From contig JADKEB010000018.1 in the NCBI GenBank assembly GCA_016718205.1, positions 76,602 to 140,601 on the forward strand: a stretch of 64,000 nt of DNA, read 5' to 3'. Shown here piece by piece: positions 1 through 8,458 of the stretch (positions within the stretch are counted from its first letter, which is position 1; each line of letters starts with the position of its first letter). The stretch is from Saprospiraceae bacterium (GTDB lineage Bacteria > Bacteroidota > Bacteroidia > Chitinophagales > Saprospiraceae). Both the position numbers and the translations under genes were made by a program. Below the pieces are notes generated by a model that was not told where the DNA came from, did no database searches, and saw nothing but the letters and a program-made list of their open reading frames with translations.

Positions 1-392
1 ATACCTTCCCTGCTTCCTTTGCACAAGGTGATATGATTATTCAGGAGATGAATTGTACTATTACAAACAGTGGCCGGAATTAACTTATATTGTTCAGTCA
101 GTAAGCTGTCAGCTGCCGGAATTCTGTCATTTTTATAATCGATAGTAATAAGTTGTTCCATCAAATTGGCATTCTGAAACATCAGACTGTCATTTACATC
201 CCGCAATGATACAAATTGTGAAAGTCTTGCTTTTTGTTCAGAAATTTTTCCTGCATAAAGGTTGGATGAGTTGAGAAAAACTTCCCTTTGTGTTTTATTG
301 TAATTGATGATGAGATTGAAGCATATGACTTCCAGCACTATGAATAACAAGTGCGCTCCATACCGTACTAAAAGTTGAATGACATTGTTCAT
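1..392 (-). CDS. mreC: Rod shape-determining protein MreC, N-terminal part
   Basis: The minus-strand frame stays open from an ATG at 392 to the window edge, giving about 130 residues of the N-terminus. It begins MNNVIQLLVRYGAHLLF, one membrane segment, followed by a polar coiled-coil-like stretch with many Gln, Asn and Leu, as in Bacteroidota MreC. MreC is an inner-membrane protein that scaffolds the elongasome and connects the MreB filament with lateral-wall peptidoglycan synthesis. The mreB stop lies 21 bases upstream, so the two are almost certainly co-transcribed. The C-terminal beta-barrel domain is outside the window. The call rests on the N-terminal pattern plus mreB adjacency. Confidence 0.85.
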   Translation of the reverse strand, partial: MNNVIQLLVRYGAHLLFIVLEVICFNLIINYNKTQREVFLNSSNLYAGKISEQKARLSQFVSLRDVNDSLMFQNANLMEQLITIDYKNDRIPAADSLLTEQYKLIPATVCNSTIHLLNNHITLCKGSREG

Positions 393-413
393 TCAATAGT
401 TAAATTACTAATA

Positions 414-1445
414 TCAAATGCTTTTTCTATCCATAAGGAAGGTATATCTTGCAGAGTTTTTCAGAGCAAGGCCAGTACCTCTTACAACAGCCCTGAGTGG
501 ATCATCTGCAATATGCACTTTAAGTTTGGTTTTTGCTGCCATTCTTTTGTCCAATCCCCTCAATAATGCGCCACCTCCGGTGAGATATATACCGGTACGA
601 AAGATATCTGATGATAACTCAGGTGGAGTATCTTCAAGAGCTTTAAGTACGGCTTCTTCAATTTTTGAAATCGATTTATCAATGGCCTCTGCTACTTCTA
701 TGTGCGTGGTGAATACTTGCTTGGGGATACCGGTAAGCAAATCTCTGCCATTTACAGCAAATTTTGGCGGCGGATCAACTATATCGGGAATCGCCGCACC
801 GACATTTATTTTTATTTGTTCTGCGGTACGTTCTCCTATCAGGATATTATGTTTTCTTTTCATGTAGTCGATGACATCATTGGTAAACTCATCTCCGGCG
901 ATCCGGATAGACTGATCAGTTACTATTCCCGAAAGTGCTATCACTGCAATTTCTGTAGTACCGCCCCCGATATCAATGACCATATTTCCAATAGGTTCTT
1001 CTACATCCAATCCTATCCCCAATGCAGCGGCCATAGGCTCGTGGATAAGGTAGGTTTCTTTTGAATCCACGTGATCCGCGCTGTCGAATACTGCTCTTTT
1101 TTCAACTTCAGTAATTCCGGATGGGATACAAATAACCATTTTCAGGTGGGTAAAAAATCTTCTTTTTTCACCTATCATATTGATCAGTCCCTGAATGAGT
1201 GCCTCAGCTGCCTGGAAGTCAGCAATAACCCCATCTTTCAGTGGTCTTATGGTCTTGATATTGTCATGTGTTTTTTCATGCATTTGCATAGCTTTTTGTC
1301 CTACAGCTATGACCTCATTTGTATTTCTGTTTATAGCAACTATGGATGGTTCGTCGACGACCACTTTGTCATTTTGAATGATAAGAGTATTGGCTGTTCC
1401 CAGATCGACTGCCAGCTCTTGTGTAAAAAAATTAAAAAACCTCAT
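414..1445 (-). CDS. mreB: Rod shape-determining protein MreB
   Basis: A 343-residue actin-like ATPase of normal MreB length that polymerises under the inner membrane and guides cell-wall elongation. The phosphate 1 loop (AVDLGTANTL, near residue 12), the phosphate 2 segment with DIGGGTTE (about residue 160) and the adenosine motif LTGGGALLRGLD (about residue 290) are all present. The N-terminal MRFFNFF stretch is a likely membrane-binding amphipathic helix. mreC follows 21 bases downstream on the same strand. A TAATTTTG -7-like element (minus strand, 1500-1507) lies about 55 bases upstream of the ATG. Confidence 0.97.
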   Translation of the reverse strand: MRFFNFFTQELAVDLGTANTLIIQNDKVVVDEPSIVAINRNTNEVIAVGQKAMQMHEKTHDNIKTIRPLKDGVIADFQAAEALIQGLINMIGEKRRFFTHLKMVICIPSGITEVEKRAVFDSADHVDSKETYLIHEPMAAALGIGLDVEEPIGNMVIDIGGGTTEIAVIALSGIVTDQSIRIAGDEFTNDVIDYMKRKHNILIGERTAEQIKINVGAAIPDIVDPPPKFAVNGRDLLTGIPKQVFTTHIEVAEAIDKSISKIEEAVLKALEDTPPELSSDIFRTGIYLTGGGALLRGLDKRMAAKTKLKVHIADDPLRAVVRGTGLALKNSARYTFLMDRKSI

Positions 1446-1499
1446 TATGTTTCAGGTTGATAGTGTTTTTGATAAAAGAAGATATGTATTAAAAAGACG

Positions 1500-1507
1500 C
1501 AAAATTA
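1500..1507 (-). promoter_or_regulatory. Putative Bacteroidota -7 element of mreBC
   Basis: Read on the minus strand this is TAATTTTG, an exact match to the Bacteroidota -7 consensus TAnnTTTG, 55 bases before mreB. I see no convincing -33 TTTG at the usual distance, so it is a candidate only. Confidence 0.4.
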
Positions 1508-1676
1508 ATGATTTTTAGTGTGAACTCTATCATTTTTTACTGATAATGTGGCAATTTGTCCAATTATTTATTATACTCTGATTTTATTAACCCGTATATT
1601 CAATCTCGACGCCGTTTGTATCGATTGGTAAATTTTATTTGATCCTTTCGCTCAAACATAAAATTTAACCAAACTT

Positions 1677-2951
1677 TTAAACAGGAGAAACAATAACCTC
1701 AATAAAGTCTTTAGGATTAAAATATTTTTGGGCGACCTCCATGATTCTTTCCTTAGGCATTTGTATCAATTCCTGACTAAAAGCTATAAAGTCTTCAGGT
1801 CTTTTATCAGTGAGTATCATGCTTTTTACAACCGAAGAAATATTCATCGGACCATCAAGCATATTTAAAAATGTACCCATCAGATAATTTCTCACCATAT
1901 CCAATTCTTTATCTCTTATTTTTTCCTGACAAAGTAAATCCATCTGATGGTGAACTTCGTTGAGAATGGGTTCAATATATCCGGGATCTGCCTCAGTACT
2001 GATATAAAAACAGCCATCATAAAGATACTGATCCATATTGCTGGAAATATCATAAGTATATCCTTTTTCTTCACGGATACTCATCATGAGTCTGCTGCCA
2101 AAGTAGCCGCCAAAGACTACATTCAACAAAAAAAATGCTGCATGATCCGGGTGATTTTTATTGAATAGATGGCGTCCAGTTTTCAAAGCACACTGGTGTT
2201 CATTTTTGGTTGTGATATTGATTTTACGCCCGAGTACATCAGATGAGATATGTGCGTAGCTTTTCTTTTTGCTTATTTTGTGTTCGGAACCAAAAAGGTC
2301 TGCTGTCACTTTTCTGAGTTCATCTGTGATACGTCCACTTATGAAAATATGGCAATTGTCGCTACCATAATAGTTCTGAAAATGATCCTTCAACATATCA
2401 GACGTGAGAGAAGTATAATCTGCCTCAGTACTATTATATCCGTAAGGATGGGTTGTTCCATAGATTTCTTCTGTGATCTTTCTATAGGCCAATACTTCAT
2501 TTTTTGAAAGCTCTTCCCTCAACTTCTGAATATTGAGATTTTTGAACTTTTCTGTTTCGTCCTCCGGAAATAATGGATGGTAGTACATATCATGGAGCAC
2601 CGGAATTACACTGCCAAAATGTTTTGTAAGGCTATATAATGTACTGTAGGAATAATCCATATTTGATGCTGACTTGATACTGGCACCAAAATAATCTATC
2701 GCCTCAGAAAGCTCAGCCGAATTTCTCGTAGTCGTCCCATCTTTGATCAGGGAAGAAACAGCTCTTCCCGCCAGATGATGATCTTCCATCGCCCGACCTG
2801 CTTTATGAAATATTTCAAATTTTATGATGTCCTGACTTCCTGAATTTACTTCACATACTTTTATGCCATTTGGTAGTGTATATATTTCATAATCAGGTAT
2901 TAATAGATTTTCTATTTTATTGATAGCCGGTCCGGATTTTCTGTTGATCAT
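1677..2951 (-). CDS. M16 family peptidase-like protein lacking the zinc motif
   Basis: A 424-residue protein with the two-lobe layout of M16B (insulinase/pitrilysin-type) peptidases. The C-terminal half keeps the substrate-binding R/Y region (SRLMMSIREEKGYTY). The inverted zinc motif HxxEH, expected near residues 62-67 in the family's 'HFLEHM..GT' context, is replaced by GRAVSSLIKDGT. It is therefore probably a catalytically inactive subunit, like the non-catalytic partners in heterodimeric M16 enzymes. No active partner gene is visible nearby. No clear signal peptide is seen, so a cytoplasmic or periplasmic location is undecided. A strong promoter candidate is listed separately just upstream. 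Confidence 0.85.
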   Translation of the reverse strand: MINRKSGPAINKIENLLIPDYEIYTLPNGIKVCEVNSGSQDIIKFEIFHKAGRAMEDHHLAGRAVSSLIKDGTTTRNSAELSEAIDYFGASIKSASNMDYSYSTLYSLTKHFGSVIPVLHDMYYHPLFPEDETEKFKNLNIQKLREELSKNEVLAYRKITEEIYGTTHPYGYNSTEADYTSLTSDMLKDHFQNYYGSDNCHIFISGRITDELRKVTADLFGSEHKISKKKSYAHISSDVLGRKINITTKNEHQCALKTGRHLFNKNHPDHAAFFLLNVVFGGYFGSRLMMSIREEKGYTYDISSNMDQYLYDGCFYISTEADPGYIEPILNEVHHQMDLLCQEKIRDKELDMVRNYLMGTFLNMLDGPMNISSVVKSMILTDKRPEDFIAFSQELIQMPKERIMEVAQKYFNPKDFIEVIVSPV

Positions 2952-2960
2952 TCATTTCGA

Positions 2961-3030
2961 TTAAAAAAGCAAAGGTAGTAACAAAACATTGCAAAATGTC
3001 CGTTCCGCAGATTCAATATTAATAATTATA
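2961..3030 (-). promoter_or_regulatory. Promoter region of the M16 gene, repeated upstream of the PAP2 gene
   Basis: Minus-strand TACCTTTG (2970-2977) matches TAnnTTTG exactly and lies about 20 bases before the M16 start codon. The surrounding 65-70 bases (TTTTGCAA, a GTTTTGTTA stretch and the -7 element) recur with few changes at 5878-5945 before the PAP2 gene. Confidence 0.6.
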
Positions 3031-3060
3031 GTGCGTTTCCATTGGAGCCTACCTCCCCTT

Positions 3061-3221
3061 AGGCTCTGTTAATAAATAAATGGTGCAGAATTGGCGAAGT
3101 TAATTTGTTCTTTTTCAAGGCGTAAATGAGGCGAATAGCCTTAGCTATTTAACGATTTTACAACGCAGAAAAAGAGCAAAAGAACGAGACAAAATGTATC
3201 AGTTATTTTTTAACAGAGCCT
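3061..3221. repeat. Palindromic MITE-like element at the 3' end of the epimerase gene
   Basis: The ends are perfect 12-bp inverted repeats: AGGCTCTGTTAA at 3061-3072 and its complement at 3210-3221. The interior is also imperfectly palindromic, with a GTTCTTTTTC-type arm on each side and a central AATAGC/GCTATT hairpin. A TTA trinucleotide occurs at both borders (TTA|GGCTC and GAGCC|TTA), which would fit a 3-bp target duplication of an IS5-type transposase. The right end encodes the last residues and stop codon of the epimerase gene. There is no coding capacity. Confidence 0.6.
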
Positions 3222-4194
3222 TATACCACGCCACCGTTCTTTCCAAAGCTTCATCCAATGGTGTTTCTAAGGTGTAACCTAAAAGATTTTTTATTTTTTC
3301 GATGGAGAAATGGTAGTTTTTACCACCATTATGCATACGATAGGAAGTCAATAGAGGGGCAGATGTTTGGCGTGTCCAAAGATAAATCTTCTCTAAGGTG
3401 AGTGCCAATGGATTTCCTATAGCAAATGGGATAGACAAATTAGGTGGTTTGATACCCATTTTTTCGCACAGTTGTTCTGTAAATTGTCTCCATGTGATAT
3501 CATAGCCATCCGTGATGATAAAGGTTTCACCTGCTGCTTTAGGATGTGTGGCGGCGAGATACACTGCATGTGAAAGATTTCCTACATACACCGGACATGT
3601 GAGCGAATGACCGCCATTTACATAGCCACCTTGACCTTTGACAAGGACATCCAAATATTTTTCGATAAAAGTGTGATCTTTGGGGCCGAATACATTGCCC
3701 GGACGTACGGCAGAAACTTCCATGGCACTGTTTTTTGTATATTCAAAAGTCCATTTTTCGGCTTCCCACTTGGATATGTTGTAATGGAAACCATGCGTTT
3801 TTATCGGGGATTGCTCATTCATAGTCTGTTCACTACCAAAACCGTGTATAGCCACTGAACTCATCAAAACGAATCTCCGCACACCAGCTTCCATAGAAGC
3901 TTTGACGATGTTTTGAGTTCCGTAGAAGTTGATTTTCTTAAACAGTTCTAAATAGCCCCAATCTGATGCGAGACCCGCATTATGAATGACAATATCCATA
4001 CCACTGACTGTTTTTTGTACGGACTCAGCATCGGTGATGTCACCATATCTTAGCGAGATAGACAGACCCTCTATAAGGCTGAGATCAGATGTAATACGCA
4101 CGAGACCATAGACTTGCATGCCGTTTTTTATCATTCTTTCAGCGATATGAGAACCTATAAAGCCGTTGACACCAGTAATGAGAACTTTTTGCAT
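3199..4194 (-). CDS. NAD-dependent epimerase/dehydratase (SDR), possibly CerR-like
   Basis: A 331-residue extended short-chain dehydrogenase/reductase. The nucleotide-binding motif GVNGFIGSHIA is at residues 8-18, and the catalytic YxxxK (YNISK) is near residue 138, with an upstream Ser in MSSVAIHG. The specific substrate cannot be read from sequence. It is the last gene of an apparent operon with the CPBP and PAP2 genes (9-base gap, 11-base overlap). In Caulobacter the ceramide reductase CerR is annotated as this kind of enzyme, so a role in ceramide/sphingolipid synthesis is an inference from that and from the PAP2 neighbours. The last seven residues and stop are supplied by the palindromic element 3061-3221. 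Confidence 0.85.
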   Translation of the reverse strand: MQKVLITGVNGFIGSHIAERMIKNGMQVYGLVRITSDLSLIEGLSISLRYGDITDAESVQKTVSGMDIVIHNAGLASDWGYLELFKKINFYGTQNIVKASMEAGVRRFVLMSSVAIHGFGSEQTMNEQSPIKTHGFHYNISKWEAEKWTFEYTKNSAMEVSAVRPGNVFGPKDHTFIEKYLDVLVKGQGGYVNGGHSLTCPVYVGNLSHAVYLAATHPKAAGETFIITDGYDITWRQFTEQLCEKMGIKPPNLSIPFAIGNPLALTLEKIYLWTRQTSAPLLTSYRMHNGGKNYHFSIEKIKNLLGYTLETPLDEALERTVAWYKALLKNN

Positions 4195-4203
4195 TGTGCG
4201 ATT

Positions 4204-4932
4204 TTATTTAAAGATAATAAACAAATCGGTCAGAACACCTAAGGTGGCATGAACTAAAAAGGCATACCAAAACGATCGGGATCTCAAAGCGACCATGCCC
4301 AAAAAAATGCCTACCGGGATAGATAAAAATATCTCCGAAAAGGGTTTGTCTATGTGTATGAGGCATGAGGATATGGTCTGTATCAATATAGCGGCAACGG
4401 CACCATACTTTTCTTTAAGTCCAAAAAGTAAATAACCTCTGAAATAAAACTCCCACGCCACATAATAAAATACCACATATGCCAGATGGTAGCCCCAAAC
4501 TAAATTTTTTTCCGTTAAGAGAACTTTGGCCAATGGATATTCTGACACAACAGACAGATCTGATGAACCCAAATATGCTACGGGCAGGACCATAAATATC
4601 AAAGTAATTATTGTAAATTTTATACCAAATTTTTTATCGCCCAAACCCCAGCCTAAGTCATCAAATGATTTGCGCCAAAAAAAGAATACATGCAGTGCTG
4701 GCACAAGAAACATCAAAATAAAAAAGCCAAAAAAGTGCCACTTATATCCCATCACCGTACCTTCAGCAGATGTCAATAAGCTGGGGAAATATTTAAAAAT
4801 GTTTTCAGGATAACTAAAATATCTGTAAAAAGTGAGCAATATAGGCGCAGATAATAAAAGGATGTAGTAGTGAACATCTTTTGTTGTGTAGTCCAGCATG
4901 GATTTTATGGTGTCAAATCTCTTACTTACCAT
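4204..4932 (-). CDS. CPBP family intramembrane metalloprotease-like protein
   Basis: A 242-residue multi-span membrane protein. Its second half shows the CPBP (Abi/CAAX-like) signature: WEFYFRGYLLFGL (motif 1, Glu-x3-Arg), an SSCLIHIDKPF segment (motif 2 His) and FLVHATLG (last conserved His region). The classic EExxxR is reduced to one Glu. Known family members cleave prenylated proteins or process peptides; the target here is unknown. The start at 4932 overlaps the end of the PAP2 gene by 11 bases, and the epimerase gene starts 9 bases after its stop, so the three are likely one transcript. Confidence 0.8.
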   Translation of the reverse strand: MVSKRFDTIKSMLDYTTKDVHYYILLLSAPILLTFYRYFSYPENIFKYFPSLLTSAEGTVMGYKWHFFGFFILMFLVPALHVFFFWRKSFDDLGWGLGDKKFGIKFTIITLIFMVLPVAYLGSSDLSVVSEYPLAKVLLTEKNLVWGYHLAYVVFYYVAWEFYFRGYLLFGLKEKYGAVAAILIQTISSCLIHIDKPFSEIFLSIPVGIFLGMVALRSRSFWYAFLVHATLGVLTDLFIIFK

Positions 4933-5848
4933 TATTGTGCGTTTGGTGGACTAATAAATTTTGAAACTTGTGATGATATCTTTTATGCAGCCCAATTGCC
5001 AAATAGAAAGAGACAAAAGCCCACAAAGCCCCAGCCAATACATCTAAAATGTAATGGTATCGAAGATAAATGAGTGAGAAGATGATGACAAAGCTTAAAA
5101 ACAGATACAATTTATAAATCCGTTTATAAAACTTGGCTGCCAATAGAGTCACGATGATAACTATGGATGTATGCAAGCTAGGAAAACAATCCAAAGTGCT
5201 TGGCTCAAAAAAATTGATAATATCTCTGATATGTCCGGCAAAAAAATAACCATCCAATGGCACGATATGCTGTTGGGCCAAGTGCAAACGTGGCCCCTGG
5301 ACGGGTACAAAAAAGTAAAGAATATAAGCTCCATAGTAATTGATAAACAAAGTGAGTACTGAAACTTCCGTATCATAGTACTTTTTCCTTCTAAACAGTA
5401 TGGTCACTAAAACCACAGGCATTAAAAAATAAATAAAATAAAAAATGTAAAGTATCTCTGTCAGTAATGGAAAAGTAAACTTTTGAAGCCACACTGTGGG
5501 AGAGACACCCAATATGCTTTTGTCCAAATTATCTATCCAGACATCATATGTCTTGCCACCTGTATATATCGGGAGCAATCCTGAGATGGATTCGTATAAA
5601 CCTAAAAATATAGCAATACTCCCCAAAAGGTAGATGAGATTGTATGAAGGATTGGGGTTTTTATACCTAAAGTAAGCGATGGCCGCTACAAATATCGTGA
5701 CAATAGCATAAAAACTTACCAATCTATCCGTATAGGGGTTCAAGTCATGAATCTGCGCTAAAAAACCTACAAGAACAAGCATAAAGGTAAGGCTCGTTAC
5801 ATCTATAAGGCTCAGAATATTTTTAAATGGTTTGTAATTATTACCCAT
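4922..5848 (-). CDS. PAP2-type phosphatase / inositol phosphorylceramide synthase-like membrane protein
   Basis: About 308 residues from the ATG at 5848; an in-frame TTG lies nine bases further upstream. There are six or more membrane segments. The PAP2_3 (Aur1-like) motifs are visible: QGPRLHL near residue 184, CFPSLHTS near 221 (catalytic His) and RYHYILDVLAG near 263 (second His and Asp). This family transfers or removes phospho-headgroups; Aur1 makes inositol phosphorylceramide. It is the first gene of an operon with the CPBP and epimerase genes and is divergent from another PAP2 gene at 6007. A sphingolipid-headgroup role is inferred, not proven. Confidence 0.8.
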   Translation of the reverse strand: MGNNYKPFKNILSLIDVTSLTFMLVLVGFLAQIHDLNPYTDRLVSFYAIVTIFVAAIAYFRYKNPNPSYNLIYLLGSIAIFLGLYESISGLLPIYTGGKTYDVWIDNLDKSILGVSPTVWLQKFTFPLLTEILYIFYFIYFLMPVVLVTILFRRKKYYDTEVSVLTLFINYYGAYILYFFVPVQGPRLHLAQQHIVPLDGYFFAGHIRDIINFFEPSTLDCFPSLHTSIVIIVTLLAAKFYKRIYKLYLFLSFVIIFSLIYLRYHYILDVLAGALWAFVSFYLAIGLHKRYHHKFQNLLVHQTHNNGK

Positions 5849-5877
5849 TAATGGCAATTGATTATAATATTTACAAT

Positions 5878-5945
5878 TAAAAAAGCAAAGTTAATAACAA
5901 AACCGTGCAAAATGTCCGTTCTGCAGGCCCAATATTTATAATTTC
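5878..5945 (-). promoter_or_regulatory. Promoter region of the PAP2-CPBP-epimerase operon
   Basis: Minus-strand TAACTTTG (5886-5893) is an exact TAnnTTTG -7 element about 38 bases before the ATG. It lies inside a roughly 65-base block nearly identical to 2961-3030. Confidence 0.6.
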
Positions 5946-6006
5946 TCTATTACAACCTCTTGAAATTCAAATTTTCGTATTTTTGCCCCTTTTTTAAAAA
6001 TTTTGG

Positions 6007-6648
6007 ATGCCAGACACCTGGGAAGACTTTTTATCAGTTAAGAAAAGATTAATGCTCTTTTCAGCACTTGTGGTTACCGGCACATCTTTTGTAGCCATGT
6101 TTTCAAAATTTATGATTTGGAACGAAAAGAGGGCCGGAACGGTATTTGACGACCCGATATTACAGTGGATGGATCCTGTAAATCTAAGTCGTATCACCAT
6201 GCCGCTAACGCTGATACCTATATTTGCAGGTTTAGTCTTTATTTTTAGCAAACCGAAAACTACAGTTTATTTCTTTTTTGCCGCTGTTTTTATCTGCACA
6301 CTTCGGGCATTGACCATGCTATTGGTTCCTCTTGAACCACCCATCGGTATCATCCCATTGACTGACCCGATTATTGAGAATTTATTTTATGGAGGTCAGG
6401 TACTTCAGAAAGATTTGTTTTTTTCCGGACACACTGCCAATATAGTGCTTATTGGCCTACTCACGGATGATTTAAGGTTGAGAAAACTTTTATTTTTTAT
6501 TGCTTGTATAGTAGGCTTTTTACTGATGTGGCAAAGGGTTCATTATTCATTTGATGTTTTTGCCGCTCCGTTTTTTGCTTATTTAACGTACAAATTGAGT
6601 GTTTTTTCCGCTAATGCCACATTGCTGAAAACAACTCCAAAGATGTGA
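6007..6648 (+). CDS. PAP2_C family protein resembling sphingomyelin synthase
   Basis: A 213-residue membrane protein with about five to six spans. It carries the sphingomyelin-synthase-type signatures: RALTMLLVPLEPP (residues 100-112, the R-x2-T ... P motif), FFSGHT (138-143, first catalytic His) and HYSFDVFAA (179-187, second His and Asp). This separates it from ordinary PAP2 phosphatases and from the divergent neighbour. Enzymes of this family move a phospho-headgroup from a phospholipid to ceramide. The actual headgroup in this organism is unknown. The ATG at 6007 begins a continuous frame, and the next gene is convergent, ending only 4 bases beyond its stop. Confidence 0.75.
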   Translation: MPDTWEDFLSVKKRLMLFSALVVTGTSFVAMFSKFMIWNEKRAGTVFDDPILQWMDPVNLSRITMPLTLIPIFAGLVFIFSKPKTTVYFFFAAVFICTLRALTMLLVPLEPPIGIIPLTDPIIENLFYGGQVLQKDLFFSGHTANIVLIGLLTDDLRLRKLLFFIACIVGFLLMWQRVHYSFDVFAAPFFAYLTYKLSVFSANATLLKTTPKM

Positions 6649-6652
6649 TGAT

Positions 6653-7675
6653 TTATGTCCAGACCTTACATCCTTCAGTACAATTGGTGCAAATGTCTAT
6701 CTGTTCTCTTCCTTTCAGTAGCGATGTCCTGAAGGTCTGATAACTATCATTGTGCCATATATCAGTAAAGCGCGACTTCTTGAGGTCTCCAAGTCTGTGA
6801 CCAGCATCTTTGTCAAAACAACAGGGTACCACGATACCATCCCAGGTGATCACACATGCATGCCATAATTTCCAGCAGTGGTTCAGCAATTCATTCTTTA
6901 CTTTGTAAGTACCGTCATCTTGTTTGGCATATCTTGAAAATTTTTCTATGTCTGGTATCAATTCATTACCATGCTTGTAGTCATACACCTGAGCAGTCTT
7001 TAGTTTGACTTCATCAACACCTATTTCTTTTGCAAGTTTATATATTTCAGGGATTTGATGTTCATTGGGTTTGACTACCAGAAATTGAAAAATTATGTGT
7101 GGGGTGTTGGAATTTAAAGTTTTTTTCCATTTCACAAGATTTCTTGCACCTTGTAAAACAGTTTCCAGTTTTCCTGCTTTTCTATAGTTTTCATAGACTT
7201 CCTGAGTTGTGCCATCTACTGATATTATCACTCTATCTATCCCTGATTCAATCGTTTTTTTGGCATTTTCATCATTCAAAAAATGTCCGTTTGTAGATGT
7301 AATGGTGTAAATCCCTTTTTGGGATGCATATTTCACCATAGACAGAAAATCCGGATTGATATATGGTTCGCCCTGAAAATAGAAAATAAGATACACCAGG
7401 TCTTTGTACATTTCATCTACTGTCTGTGTAAAAAAGTCAGCTTTCAGATTGCCGGTCTCTCTTGTAAAACTTCTGAGGCCCGACGGACATTCCGGACATC
7501 TGAGATTGCAGGCAGTCGTAGGTTCAAAGGAGATGGTCATAGGCAGACCCCATTGAATAGGTTTACCCAACCATTTGGTAAGGTAAAATGAACTAAATAA
7601 TTTCAATACATTTACAATACGTCTGATGGTCAACTTTTGCAGAAAACGGCATGTATCTTTGATATACCAATTCAT
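6653..7675 (-). CDS. Radical SAM protein with SPASM domain
   Basis: A 340-residue protein. The radical SAM cluster motif is CNLRCPEC (near residue 57), and the C-terminal SPASM region has HACVITWDG, VVPCCFD and DICTNCTEGC for auxiliary Fe-S ligands. Such proteins modify peptides, act as maturases or take part in cofactor pathways. No peptide substrate gene is recognisable next to it, so the function is open. It is on the minus strand, 27 bases after the flavoprotein gene, and may share its transcript. Confidence 0.88.
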   Translation of the reverse strand: MNWYIKDTCRFLQKLTIRRIVNVLKLFSSFYLTKWLGKPIQWGLPMTISFEPTTACNLRCPECPSGLRSFTRETGNLKADFFTQTVDEMYKDLVYLIFYFQGEPYINPDFLSMVKYASQKGIYTITSTNGHFLNDENAKKTIESGIDRVIISVDGTTQEVYENYRKAGKLETVLQGARNLVKWKKTLNSNTPHIIFQFLVVKPNEHQIPEIYKLAKEIGVDEVKLKTAQVYDYKHGNELIPDIEKFSRYAKQDDGTYKVKNELLNHCWKLWHACVITWDGIVVPCCFDKDAGHRLGDLKKSRFTDIWHNDSYQTFRTSLLKGREQIDICTNCTEGCKVWT

Positions 7676-7702
7676 ACTTCAAACATTATTGCCCGTGATT
7701 GC

Positions 7703-8431
7703 TCATCCATATAATTCATAATGAATCTGTGATTTGTCATATTTTAAATCAATCATCAGTTTGGTTATGGCTTCATCAATCATTTTTGTCCAACCGCATA
7801 TGTAAAATTTTCTGTTGTCAGTTACTTCACTATAAGCTGCTGCGTAAATATCATGAATATATCCATGATGAAATCCTTCCTTATTTTCACGTGAAAGGGC
7901 TACTGAATATTTGAAACCAGGATGGTCTTTCTGAATTTTTTCAAATTCATCCCTGTACAAAATACTATTTTCAGTGCGTGTCCCAAAAATGAGATGTATG
8001 CTCCTGAAAGGAATCTTGTTTTCAACCAAGTGATGTATCATACTTCTGAAAGGTGCCACTCCTGTACCTGTACACAACATGATGATCTCGGCATCAAGGT
8101 TTGCTGGTATGACAAAGCCACCATCGGGACCCTTAAATTTCAATACCGACCCTACCTGAACTTCTTCAAACAGAAACCTCGTACCCGGACCGTCCTGAGA
8201 TTTGACTATACAAAATTCAAGTATATTGGTCCCATAAGGCCGATTGGCTATGGAGTAGCTTCGCCATCTATTTAATCTTTTTTCACTTACCGGCAGATCC
8301 ATAGTTACAAATTGACCAGGGATAAACTGAAACACACCATTTTCATGAGATACATCCACTGAAAACTGCCGTGTAGACTCAGTGAGCTGTTTTATACCAT
8401 TGACCCTTCCCGTATACCATTGTGTCGGCAT
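7703..8431 (-). CDS. FAD-binding oxidoreductase, ferredoxin-NADP reductase type
   Basis: A 242-residue protein with the FNR fold: FAD-binding RWRSYSIAN (RxYS, near residue 56), a glycine-rich FKGPDGGF, and the NAD(P)-binding GTGVAPFRSMI (near residue 122), followed by the FGTR/FYICGW regions. It shuttles electrons between NAD(P)H and a small redox partner. No ferredoxin domain is fused. It lies directly before the radical SAM gene, so supplying reducing power to that enzyme is possible but speculative. Confidence 0.88.
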   Translation of the reverse strand: MPTQWYTGRVNGIKQLTESTRQFSVDVSHENGVFQFIPGQFVTMDLPVSEKRLNRWRSYSIANRPYGTNILEFCIVKSQDGPGTRFLFEEVQVGSVLKFKGPDGGFVIPANLDAEIIMLCTGTGVAPFRSMIHHLVENKIPFRSIHLIFGTRTENSILYRDEFEKIQKDHPGFKYSVALSRENKEGFHHGYIHDIYAAAYSEVTDNRKFYICGWTKMIDEAITKLMIDLKYDKSQIHYELYG

Positions 8432-8458
8432 TATTTGATTCTTTAGGTGAGATTGAAT

